Shown here in pieces: positions 1 through 12,200 of a stretch of 64,000 nt of DNA. The notes under the pieces were generated by a model. That model ran no database searches and was not told the origin of the DNA. It saw nothing but the letters and a program-made list of their open reading frames with translations. Source of the stretch: Plectrocnemia conspersa (taxonomy: Eukaryota; Arthropoda; Insecta; Trichoptera; Polycentropodidae); assembly GCA_009617715.1 (NCBI GenBank), contig VTFK01000296.1:248001-312000 (forward strand), read 5' to 3'. Position 1 is the stretch's first letter. Each line of letters opens with the position of its first letter. A program made the translations under genes and the position numbers.

Positions 1-66
1 CTGAAAATGCAACTTTATTTTATTATATTTTAGATTATGTATTATATATTATGATTAAATATTTAC

Positions 67-229
67 GAGAATTTCTATTGAGCGTGTGATGCTGATGCTG
101 CTGAATATGTGGAGCATGACGAGGATGCGGTAATGTGCTATGAGAATCTTGATAGCGCGGCGGAGCGTACTCTAATGGTGGCGGAGCTAGAGCTAATCCA
201 TCGCCGTCTGTTAAATAGGTACTCGCAGC
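67..229 (-). CDS. sns: sns exon: cytoplasmic tail, part 2 (last exon in window)
   Basis: The acceptor is TATGTTATAG and the donor GTAAATATT; phase 0 in, phase 1 out, 163 nt. It encodes AASTYLTDGDGLALAPPPLE, then YAPPRYQDSHSTLPHPRHAP and a His/Gln-rich run. PPPLEYAPP is a proline-rich, SH3-ligand-like stretch. The following intron is only 66 nt, because TTGCATTTTCAG ends exactly on window bases 2-1, so the next exon begins just outside the window. Confidence 0.9.
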
Positions 230-3200
230 CTATAACATAAATTAATATTAATACCAAATATACAGTATTATAACTTGATAAATAAAATATATATTCATCC
301 TACCATTCCTCCGTGAATCATACTAGGCAAATCTCTAGGATCCATTCTACCGTCTGTGTTGTCTCGAGCGTCACCTCCGTGATTGCTCTCAGCTTCGTCT
401 TCGTTTGAATAAGTCTCAGATTTTTCACTTACCGAGCTCAACGTTTCACCAGTCATTGTGTCATTGTAAGACGAAGGTGCATACATTTCTATTGTGGCTG
501 ATTTCGACGATTGTCCGGCTTGTTCTAAAGTATTATAAATAATTAGTAGTGCTCTTGTATATGTATAACAGAAGATTTATATTGTAGATATTGAACCATA
601 GTACCTCTTAATCGTTTCACTCGCTTTCTATACATAAAGCATGCAACTAAAACAACGTTGATAACAAGGAGGATAACGCCACTGACGGACACACAAATGA
701 TAACTAAACGTGGCAAATCTTGCTTTTCCAGCAACACTCCAGAGATTTCATTGAGTTTTTCTATTTCTGGTGAATCTAAATAATCAGGATTGGGTGAGGG
801 AGAAAAATAAAAAAAAAACAAAATTAATAAAAACAAATAAAAAAACAAAATAATAAATCTATTCTACAAAGGGACACTCATGGTTCATTTTTTATGAATT
901 ACCTAGAGCACCTCTTATCCTTTTGTTTGCCCTTCTGTGCAAACAAAATCCTATAATCAACACGTTCAGCAAAATCAAAGCAGTCCCGATTATAGTTCCT
1001 GTTATGATAAGCATTCCAGGGTACGTTCCAAAAGAATAAATACCAAATTCATTATCAGAACTTGGAGAATGAAACGAGGGTGGAACTTCTATTATATTAC
1101 ATATTACAAATTATATCAAACCGTATCCATTAAAGTTTGCATGAAATTTTAATAATACAAATGTTAGAACAAATATTTTTAGGTTAGTTTTATGATGAAT
1201 TTAAAAATGCAATACTCACTTGAAGTAGTTCCTTTAACATCATCGGGTCTGTACTTAGACTTTCCTAATTGATTGAATGCCATGATTGAGAATACATAAT
1301 CGGTGCCGAGTTGCAATCCTCGAATTATCCATTTTGTATTGTTATGAGGTACTACGTCTTCATATTTATATGCATTGTCGTAGATCGTTCTTTAATGAAT
1401 AAATAAATATATATATTAGTATTTAAAGATTATTATATTCACAACATAACTAAAAATAATATTTGATACGCAGACCAAAGTCTTAAAAATGTCTTAATTG
1501 CTTGAATTTACACTTGTTTCTCTATAAATATACTGAAAACTAGTTCATGGTGGTCAGTAAAAAAGTCACTCTCAAACTGCAGCTATTACCGTCACTATAA
1601 ACCAGTAGTATAATCGTTGATTAATACCCGAAAGACCTGGGTTTGAATCCCATATGAATATATAGTGTCTGAGAGACCGGAATTATTCTATAATTGTAAT
1701 TCCGATCGACCATCACAGATTAGGGTTTCTTAGATTTTCCTCATCTTACAATATAATATTGTGATGAATAATTAAAACAACATTTATTGATTGTAAGTTG
1801 TAATAATAATTTAAAATTAATAAAACATATGTAACAGCTTAGATTTCAGTCTGGTATCTCACTACTTATTTAGTAGTAATTGATTGTGTTGACCCCATCA
1901 ATCCCTGGCTGTACAATAATATAACAATAAACTTACTATGTATTTGTAAAGACCAGTTTCATAATTAAAATATCCCTATTATGCAAAAAACGATTTAAGC
2001 TGCAGGAGTATTTTTGCTGATTTAAATTATGTTACAGTGGTTGCTTTATAATAACAATGTTAATATTATGTTGATCGAGAAGAAATAGTAATTATAGAAT
2101 TACCTGTATCTAATTCTGTATGATGCTTGCATACCCCCGTCAAATCCAGGAATCCAAGTCAAGGTAATAGAATCGTGCGTGGAGTTCGCTACGACCAACG
2201 ATTGTACTTGATCTAATAAAAAATATATAAATTAATATAATAGACACTTAGATCTGTGTGTAACAAATGAAGTTAGTTACGAGTGTATATATATATATAT
2301 GTTATTATTCTTATAGGTCATTATTAATACATATTTAAGATTGCAATAATACTTAAAAAAATAATTAAATCAATAATGTAATATCAACTTGTATGTGCAA
2401 TATTGGTATAGTAAATAATTTTCATGTGAAGAGTTAAAAGATTTACCTGGTGCACTCGTAACATCTAAAGTGACACTAGAAGCTGTGAATCCAGCTGTGT
2501 TTCTAGCAGCACATTCGTATCTTCCATAGTCGCTTGACGTTATCCTTTCTACTTTCAATATAGATTCATATTCCATAGCGCTGATTTTTCTGTTGACTGT
2601 ATAGTAACGAGTTGAAGAATTGGTCGGTACACTAGCACCGGATCTTGACCAAGTCCATGTCGGTTCAGGTGCCGCTAGACATCTGTAAATACAATTTAAA
2701 TTATTGTCGAAGAGAAAAATTGTAATTGTATATAGGTATAAAGAGATAAATTTACCTGCAAATCAATTCAGCAGTGTCTCCCATGTTGGATGCAGCTTTC
2801 AGATACGCAGGAGAAGAATCCATTTCTGGTTTAAATTTAACCAACAGTAACACGTCTTTCGCAGTCTTATTACCAATGCCATTATCGACGATGCATTGAA
2901 AGGTGCCGACGTCTTCCCTCACTGCCTTTTTAATGTGAAGAAAGCTAGTTCCATTCTTTTCATAAGTTGTCCAAGTTTTTGAGGAGAAGTCATGGTAATC
3001 GTTACGTTTCCACGTAAAGTTTTCTTCACTTAACGGATTACCAGTAGCTGTGCACGATAACGTTGCATCGTCATTGTTGTTGACTAATATGTTCTCGGAA
3101 ATTGATAGAATGTCGGGAGGATCTAAAAATAATATTGTTTAATAAATATATTATTGTTTAATAAACAAATTTTATAGAAATAATAGATTTTACTACATCA

Positions 3201-6200
3201 TAATCTATTATAATCAATCATAAACATTTAATTGAAAATAGTTTTCTAGTATTTTGTAAATTATATAATATAAATGATTAAATATTAACTCACAATGTAC
3301 ATCAATGGTGATGTTAACAGTTTTAGATCCTTGTGAATTAACAGCTTCACATGAATAGATTCCAGCATCTAATCTTGAGAGACGAGAGATGTTCAAAGAT
3401 GGACCGTCAGATATTATTCTATCGCCTATTTATTAAATAATAATAAATCATTTTAGTATTGTGCATTTTAATACTATTATCTTTAATTCTGATACATTAC
3501 CTGCATTGCTGTAAGACGCTTGAGTTATTGGAAGACCGTCTTTGGTCCAAGTATATGAAATACTGCTTGGATTACCATCTGATTTAACGAGTACGACAAT
3601 CGGTTCGTTTTCAATACCGATCGTAGCTTCCGGAGTCATGGCTTCAAATACAGGTGGATCTAGAGTTAAATTTATTCATTAGTTTCTATATTGTATAAAT
3701 TATATATGTAATGCTTTAAATGAAATTTAGACTCACATAATACTTTTAGGGTATGTGCGTCGTGGACGCTCCTTTGAAGAGCCTCATTCATAGCTTGACA
3801 TGTATATATCATATCTAAAATATTTATAATTATATAATATAATTATTTATAATTTATGAAATATAAATATAAACTGATAAATTTACCGTTCATCTCGCGG
3901 GTGATGTTCAATTTCAGTTCAATAGAAGATACAGTACCTCCGTGAAGACCAGATTTAGATGAATTAGTATAACCTGAAACATTTTTATTTATTATTATAG
4001 TAGACTTTAGCTAATGTATTGTTTTTCCATGGTGTCATTGTGATTCACAATTGAAGATTAATTATACATTGTTTAAGTTCTTATATTTCATACAAAGTTG
4101 TGTATTTATGTTATTGAAATGACAATAGTTTTCATTCATTGTATTTAAAATTAATTAGAAGACAGCTTCTTAATGCTAATTAATCAGTCTCTATTATTAA
4201 TATAAATAATAAAGATTTTTTATTAACCATGAACAGGTATTCCATCTCTCCACCATGATAGAGCTGCTGGTGGATTACTGGATGCGCCGTCACACGTAAG
4301 TTTTGCAGTGATGCCGGGTTTCAGTTCTTTAGGTTCAATATTAACTCTCACAGCTTCCGGTGCAACTAAAATATAAAATTGATATCATAATTAAAGCAAT
4401 TATAAGCTTTTATTATTATTTTATTGTAAAATACTTACAATGTACTGATAGAGTGACACTTTCAAATAGTGGTATGTCTGTGGCACTGTTTCTGGCTTCG
4501 CATCTGTATTGTGCATTGTTGTCGGTGACGTTCGTCAAGACGGTGACTTCTGCAGTTACTTGTTTGTCGCTGGTCTTCTTTACAGCGTGTATCTGAAAAT
4601 TAAATTATAAACAATCAATCATTGGGCCATTTTAAAGTCAACAAAATTATACATTCACTGAAAGGTAAACCATCATGTACCACTGGAACATTTAATTGAT
4701 ATACATCAAAGCAAATTGTCAGATTAATATAATTATTGGTACATTTTAGCTAATGTAGCAAATTAATATATATTACTGGAAATAGTTTGTCGTGCTTAAT
4801 TGAGAATTTGGCTATTATCCTACAATATGGAATGATTAAATCATATATGAACATATCATCAATTTTTTATTATATTTTTGCAGTTAGTGTAATAATGATT
4901 AAACTAAAAAAAATATAAGTGAGAGAAAAGTGAGATTTTTTAAGCTTTTAACATTTGTCACAAGAAGGTAGTTGTGTCAGTATTGCATAGTAAATTTTAC
5001 TAACTTATGGTGACAAGTTTAAGTCAATATTGTCATAAGGCAGCTTTTAAAGGTTTATTTTTATAGAACGTGGGTATTTAATACAGTCCATGAAAAGCTA
5101 ATGATTTTTTTAGAACTTAAGTTCTAAAAAAAAACATTTTAATAATTATATTATATCAAACTTTTTTGGGTTATGTCGTTGTTGTATCACATATGCTTAA
5201 ACTAGTTTCGTTGTTTGAAGTACAGAGCTACATTTTTATGTCATATTCCCAACGTATTGTAGAGTTATCTTGTTAGGCGGATTATTTGCAAACACTGCCA
5301 AGACAGGGTCGTATCCACAGTACAAATATATGATCAGTCGAGTGCACGTACTGGTAACCACCGTTGCGTGCGGAGTTTATTCGAAACTTTGCTTTGCATG
5401 TCTCTATTATTGCATTCCCGAGAGTTGGAGAGGCGACCGACGCTGCCGGAGTAGTTGAAGTAATCGAAACTTTGTTCGGTATGAAAACGCCGAGTTGCGC
5501 CGAGTGTTTGACTTGGCCGGGTCGTTCCGCGTTCTTATGAAAAGAAGTGACCATTGTCGTATTTTGCCCCGCTCCCAGGGCGTTCCAGATTCAATTTATA
5601 GTTTTGTGTGTGTTTTATAATAATATATGCTTTTTCAGGTGACCGACTTTTCAGCAAACTTACCTCTTTATTCTACTAGTTATAAAAGTAAATGGGTGAT
5701 TTTTAAAAAAGCACCCACAAGGGTTGAGAAAATAAATATACTACAATAGAAAATATAGTTTTTCCTTAGAAAGTGGATTCGGCTCACTGTCAGTAATTGC
5801 AGGCAAGTGAAATATTCTTAAAAAGCTTTTTGATCCAATGTATTGATTATAACGATGAAAAAAATATTGTCAATTAAATGGCCGCCTCTGGACCATTTGC
5901 AGCAGCCGATCTTTCAGTGACTTTTTTTTGTATATTTCGGGCGATATCTTGGCTATAACTTGACGGATGTTGGTTTTTAGGTACTTAAACTTTTCGTGTG
6001 GGCGTAGACACGACCCTTAGCGTTCCTTCACAAAAAAATCCCAAAACGTGAAATAATGCGACATGTGAACTTTACACGCAAAACATTTAATGTTGCATCC
6101 GATTTGTAGTAAATTGCGCCGTATTGTTGGAGCCGCATATTTTTAACATCAATACCTTCCATTTCGTGTCAAAAATAATCGATTATTTTACAGCTCGACC

Positions 6201-9200
6201 TTCATCGTTTTTAAAAAAGTAAGACCAAATGACACCGCCTGACCACAATGCGCACCAAACAGTTATTTTTTGGGGATGTAACGGTCTCTCGTGAATAACA
6301 TGAGAATTTTCCTCGTGTCATATGCGGAAATTATGTTTATTAACATACACAGAGAGATGGAAAACTGCCTAATCATAGAACAAGATTTTTTTGAAAAATC
6401 ATCATTTAATTCTTCAACACGATATTCAACCATATAATTAAAAAAATATAGATAAACTTCATCTTATAATTATATAATAATTATAATTAATTCTGATCTC
6501 CCAGATACGATAGATATTAAAATACACTAAAGTCCGTATGAGATTGAAACCCAAAACTTCGCCGATTTATACCACTAGTCTAAAGTGCTAGTTATTAAAA
6601 GGTTTATATGTATCCTTCGAGGGGTTTGGTACAGCTAAAAAACGATTTTTTTGCCGAAAAATTATATGCCCTTTTGTGCTCAAATTATTTTTTTTCTCAT
6701 GTTTTAGTCATTATTATTTATTAAGAAATATAGAAAAAAACTTTTTTTTTAAGAAATTAATTTATTTTAAGTAAAAGAACAATATTATTAAGGTAAAAAT
6801 AAGAATAAAATCATTTCTTATGAAAAAGATCAAAACATGGTGATATATGTATGTACATGGTGGTACATCGCAAACTCTACACGTGTATTTAGTATGTTTC
6901 GCCTTCTTTTTTACTCTACAAAGTCTACACCTTCTGTAAGTTTCACTTTTTAGAGGCATATGTTTGCCTACAGATTCTAGGGGTATATTCTCCCTGTACT
7001 CAGGCATTATTAGCCAAAAAGCTTGATGGTCTGCCACGGCGTTTCAGTGAACAAAACTTGCCGATCAACTGATTTTCTAGAGATATCCTAAAGGCTAAGT
7101 TAAAATTCAGATCAAATCATCCCTAATGTATATATCATACATTAAAAAAATTAATATAACTCAAATCGACCGTCAAAAATCTTTATTGTCTTAAAAATTT
7201 TAAAGTTTTATCTCACATACGACACTTAAATAATACAACACGTGTTATTTTAAACTCAACTGCCACTTTTAAGTTCAATCGATGAGGTAGGTAAATGTTT
7301 TATCGTAATACCCAATAATAATTCTAGATGGCGGTAGTGAATAAAATTGGGAAACGTGATTCCCACTGATATTTTTAGGGCAATTTCGAAAGTGAGAAAC
7401 CGTATTCCCACCGGGCACGAAAGGGTTAAGAGATCAGTTAACTGAAAATAAATTTTGCATCATTTTAACATTATTTTTTATTTATATAAGTGAAAGCTTA
7501 AAACCAGATTTTTTGTAATATATAATTACATGTGAAGATGTAGATATTTGACACGAAATATTTTGCTGGGTTTGAAGTTTCATTACTCAACCAATAATGA
7601 TAAATCAAAGGTCTTATTTATATTACTGTAAAGATATGATATTTACATAAAAGTTTAGGATCTAATGTTAGACATAGATATTAAATTATAGATTTTTTCT
7701 TTTAGGAGAAAGCATTATTGCAGCTCTTTAAGTGAGATTTGCAATAACCAGACATTTATCAAATAATTTAAAACATAATTTAAATTTTATCTACCACCCG
7801 ATGGGATTTTTATAGGAGCATAAAATGTCTGTTTAGTCAGCATATTTTGCAGTAAAAACACAAAAAAATGAATTGATACTATAACTTCATATATTATCAG
7901 TTAGGTTAGGTTAACTTTTTTTAGATGTGGCTTAAATAAATCATTTTTGTATATTTAAAGTATGACGAACAGTATCAAAAGTCCTTTGATAAGCATTCTT
8001 TATATAAACAAAAAATATAAACATTGTTTAGTTAAAGTAAAGAAAAAAAATATCTTAGATACAAATAAAACATCAGGGTCACAAAATCGAAATACCTATA
8101 AGTAATCCTGCGACATGAATTCCACGAATGGGCAAATTACCCAAGGGAGAGAAGATTGGCCATGAGTAATTTGATCAAATTAACGTTTTAATATTGGTCC
8201 GCGTAATAAATTTCGCTAAAATTCCACCTTCGGAAGTGTATCGCCCGCCAGAATGCCGAAACTCTGTAATTGGCATCGAAATATAAAGTCGAAAGTTTGC
8301 CATAATTAATTTATTGCTTCTTCTTCCAGCAGAAAAGTACGAGGGCAGACTGTACGTTAAAACGTATCGAGGCGTATGCAAAAGTTTGCTTAATTAAATT
8401 GTCGCAACAATCCGACGTATTGCGAAATTTCGCCGGCTGTCGATGTTTCGCGGTATATTTTTTATATTTTAATTCGCAGATTGTTCGGCGTAGTGCAAAA
8501 CACAAGGGTTAATTGCGATTGACGTGCGACACTGCGATTGGCAATTATAACAAAACAAAGGCGTAGGGTGGTTGATAGATGATTGAAGTAATTAAAAATT
8601 GCTGTATCACCATTTTATCTCTCGCATACGAAGCATTATATGGAGAGATCAAGGATTGGTTAACCTATAGATTGATCAAGCTTATGCTTAGAGACCATAC
8701 ATACATACAAAATACAATACAATTTATTAAATATTAAATTGTGTGTCTCAACATATTTAATCTCTTGTAAAGTAAATCAAACAAAGGTGCAGTGCCAAAT
8801 AAAACATAGAAGAGCGTCTTCCGAAACCCATTATTTATATTAACCACAACTTGACACATTAAATAATTATTTAACATGAAAATAATCAGTGTTTTTGATA
8901 CTACTTTCTCTTTGTAAAAAACTATAAAATATCTGTAATGATTTGTGCTTTCTCTATGGCTCAACTTTTGTGTGGCGTCCACATGTATCAACATAATTTG
9001 TATGGCGCGGCAAGCCGACGAGATAGGGGATGACTCAACAATAAAAGTTCAGACTAGTTTCAAATTTTTGAAATATTTTTCTCTAAAATATTTGACAGAT
9101 GAGAGGCAGATACAGTATTGAGCATACTGCCGGAATTTTTTCCGTTGTCTGTAAAGCCTCTAGAAAAACCACAAAAAGAACCTAAGCTACCCAGATGTTT

Positions 9201-12200
9201 TGTGTCCCAGAGCGCCATTGAAGAAACTACTTCACCAAAAGGGACTGCGCCATCTAGACGTTTATTATAATACTGATTAAAATGAGGATAAAGATTAAGT
9301 AAATATAAAAAACTGAAAAGATACACATACAGATAAAAAATATTCTTCGCAAAATAAGATTTTAAAAGTAAAAAAAATACTCATACAAGTAAATATAGAT
9401 ATGGCTTGACATAAACGTATATAATATAACTTTAGAAGAGAGTGATTTAGTTAATTTCTATTAAGCTATATATTTTTTAGTAAGTATTTTATATACACCC
9501 ATACCTCGATATACGGCCGCTTTTTATACGGCTTTTCGCTATAACGGCCCTCTTCAATTAAGGCACGTTTTCGATTTACGGCCTAAAATGTTTCGCTATA
9601 ACGGCAAAAAAACTTTTTTTCGATGTCGATTTTAAAAAAAAATTAAAAATAGATTTAATTTGCATAATTTTAAAATGAAAGATGAAGCAGCTAGCGCCGA
9701 TGAGGCCGCATCTAAGGAATATCCCAACATTTTAAAAGGAATTATTGAAAGAGGTGGTCATAAACCTGTACAAGTGTTTAACGTAAACGAAACAGGGCTT
9801 TATTGGAAGCGAATGCCTGATTGCACGTACATTTCAAAAACCGAAAAATCTGCGCCTGGTTATAAGGTATCTAAAGAACGATCAACTTTGCTACTTGGTG
9901 GAAATGCCGCGGGTGATTTTAAGCTAAAACCACTTTTAATATATTTGTCCGAAAATCCAAGGCCTCTTAAAGGACTAAATAAAAATCAATTACCCGTCAT
10001 ATGGAGATCCAACAAGAAAGCTTGGATGACTAAAGCTACTTTAGAGGATTGGTTCAAAAATCACTTTTGCACAGAAGTGAAAAAATATTTGCGAGACAAT
10101 AACTTAAGCAACAAGGCTTTACTAATTTTGGATAATGCACCAGGGCATCGTACTAATTTATCCGAACTATCTGAAGATGTCATGATTGAGTACCTTCCGA
10201 AAAATACAACAGCTCTGATCCAACCAATGGATCAGGGTGCAATAGCCACTTTTAAGGCATATTACCTACACCGAACTTTCCGACAACTTATAAGGGAAAT
10301 CGATGGTAAATCTTCAATTAAAACATTTTGGAAAAACTATAACATCAAGGATGATGTTGACAGCATCAGTGAATCATGGAAGGAATTAAAATTAACAACA
10401 ATGAACCATGTTTGGAAAAAAATATGGCCAGAATGTGTAAAAAAGTACTGATGCAGAAGTTAATTGCCTTCCTGAAATTAGGCAAAACATTTTGGATCTA
10501 GCACATGATCTCGGCTTTGAAGGTTTGAACGAGCGTGATGTGCTTGATCTACTTGAAGCTGATAGGGAACCCCTTTCATATAAGGAACTCATTCAGTTGC
10601 AAGCAGAACCGGCATTTGATTAAGAGACAGAGCCTGTTGTATTCAAACAGCTAACATCAAAAAAATTGTCAATAGCTTTTTCCTATTCCGAACAAGGAAT
10701 AAACATCTTGACGTCGAACGTAGCGCTAAAGTTTCTCGCGGAATTAACTCAGCCATTAGCTGTTATTAATCACTGAAGAACGAAAGAGACAAAAAGGCAA
10801 GACAAACAACGTTGGACAATTTTTTTAAGCCAGGCCCATCCTTACCAGCGAAAAATGAGAACGACAGTGATCTGCAGGTTACCATTTCTTCATCGTCTTC
10901 AGATTAAAGCCATTTAAAAAAAAAATATGTATGTATTCATACACATATTTTATGTAACATGAAGTTGTTTCATTTTTGTTTAAGGATTATTGTTGATTTT
11001 TGGAGTCTGTTATTATTTTATGTACAAATGTATGTACTTGTTATGTATGTATTTTTGATTTAAATGAAATAAAAAGATAAAATGCATTTTAAATGATAAA
11101 CCATGTTACATATTTAACAAATTTGGAACCGATCCCATTGAATTTGTATGAATTTGTATTAGAATAATTGATTCGTTATACGGCTTTTCGCTTTGCGGCC
11201 AAGTTTCATGGAACGTATCTAGGCCGTAAAGCGAGGTATGGGTGTACATATATAAATTATGTTATTTTGTAATCGTTTGAAAACAGGCAAATCTTTCATA
11301 AGACTTGTGTTGTATTTATAGTTTATCATACAATATATTATGAGTAGAAAATTAAATACCTTTTTGTCGTTCTTGAACCACGTGAGAGTTGCGAGAGGAT
11401 TTCCGCCGGAAGAAATGCACAGCATCTTCTGTACGCTTCCGGCTGCTAAAGTGTGTCCTGGAACGTAACCGGTGATGATTGGCGCCGATGGTGGATCTGA
11501 AATAAAAATAAAATATTAAGCTTATAACACATGAAAATAAAATTTTCAATCTTATTTTGTTTTTTTAGTTACTATTCAGATATATGCGATGTGTAGAATC
11601 GGTATCAGGCATGTCTCTTAACTTACTTTTGAGTAAAATTAAAAAAGTTTACATTATTGATCATGAAATTACTATAATATTTAATATGTGTTAAATTCAA
11701 TGAAGACATAAACATGAACTAGTGTTCCCAAATGATTTTTATTTAAATTATGGTATTAGTCTTTAGACATTGTCATTGTATTACTTCGTTTGCTCTACAT
11801 TTTTGCATATATGGTAAAGATATAATTTAATGGACATATCTGATGATTCAAATTGTTTGACTTTATTTATATCATAATATATATAATTAGGACCGTATAA
11901 TCAATGGCATAATGATATATTCGATATTCATACGTGAAATTAGGAAAAGCTAATCTATAAATAATAATATTAATAATTATGATCCCTCAGATCTCGCAAC
12001 AACTAATTTATATATCAAAGATTGATAAATAATTTTAAAACAAATTAGCGTCGAACAAATTTACAAGATTGTTCGAGTATAAATTTTGACATTTCACGCT
12101 TACAAACAGGGCTAATGGCGGCGCTGTGTTGCTAGCGTTGAAAATTACGCGCTTTCTTGTGATCTGATTAATTTAATTATTATAAAATATATTAATTGAA

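Noticed and set aside
543..848. 101-codon ORF taken as a separate small membrane protein
   Set aside because: Its centre is the sns transmembrane exon B; both ends are translated intron beyond good splice sites.
1606..1650. A tRNA gene
   Set aside because: The A and B boxes are present, but no full cloverleaf or acceptor stem can be drawn, and the sequence recurs with a shared non-tRNA body, so it is a SINE head.
7898..7915. TTAGGTTAGG, possible interstitial insect telomere repeat (also near 45375 and 55107)
   Set aside because: Only two units in each case, too few to distinguish from chance or from the dispersed repeat they lie in.
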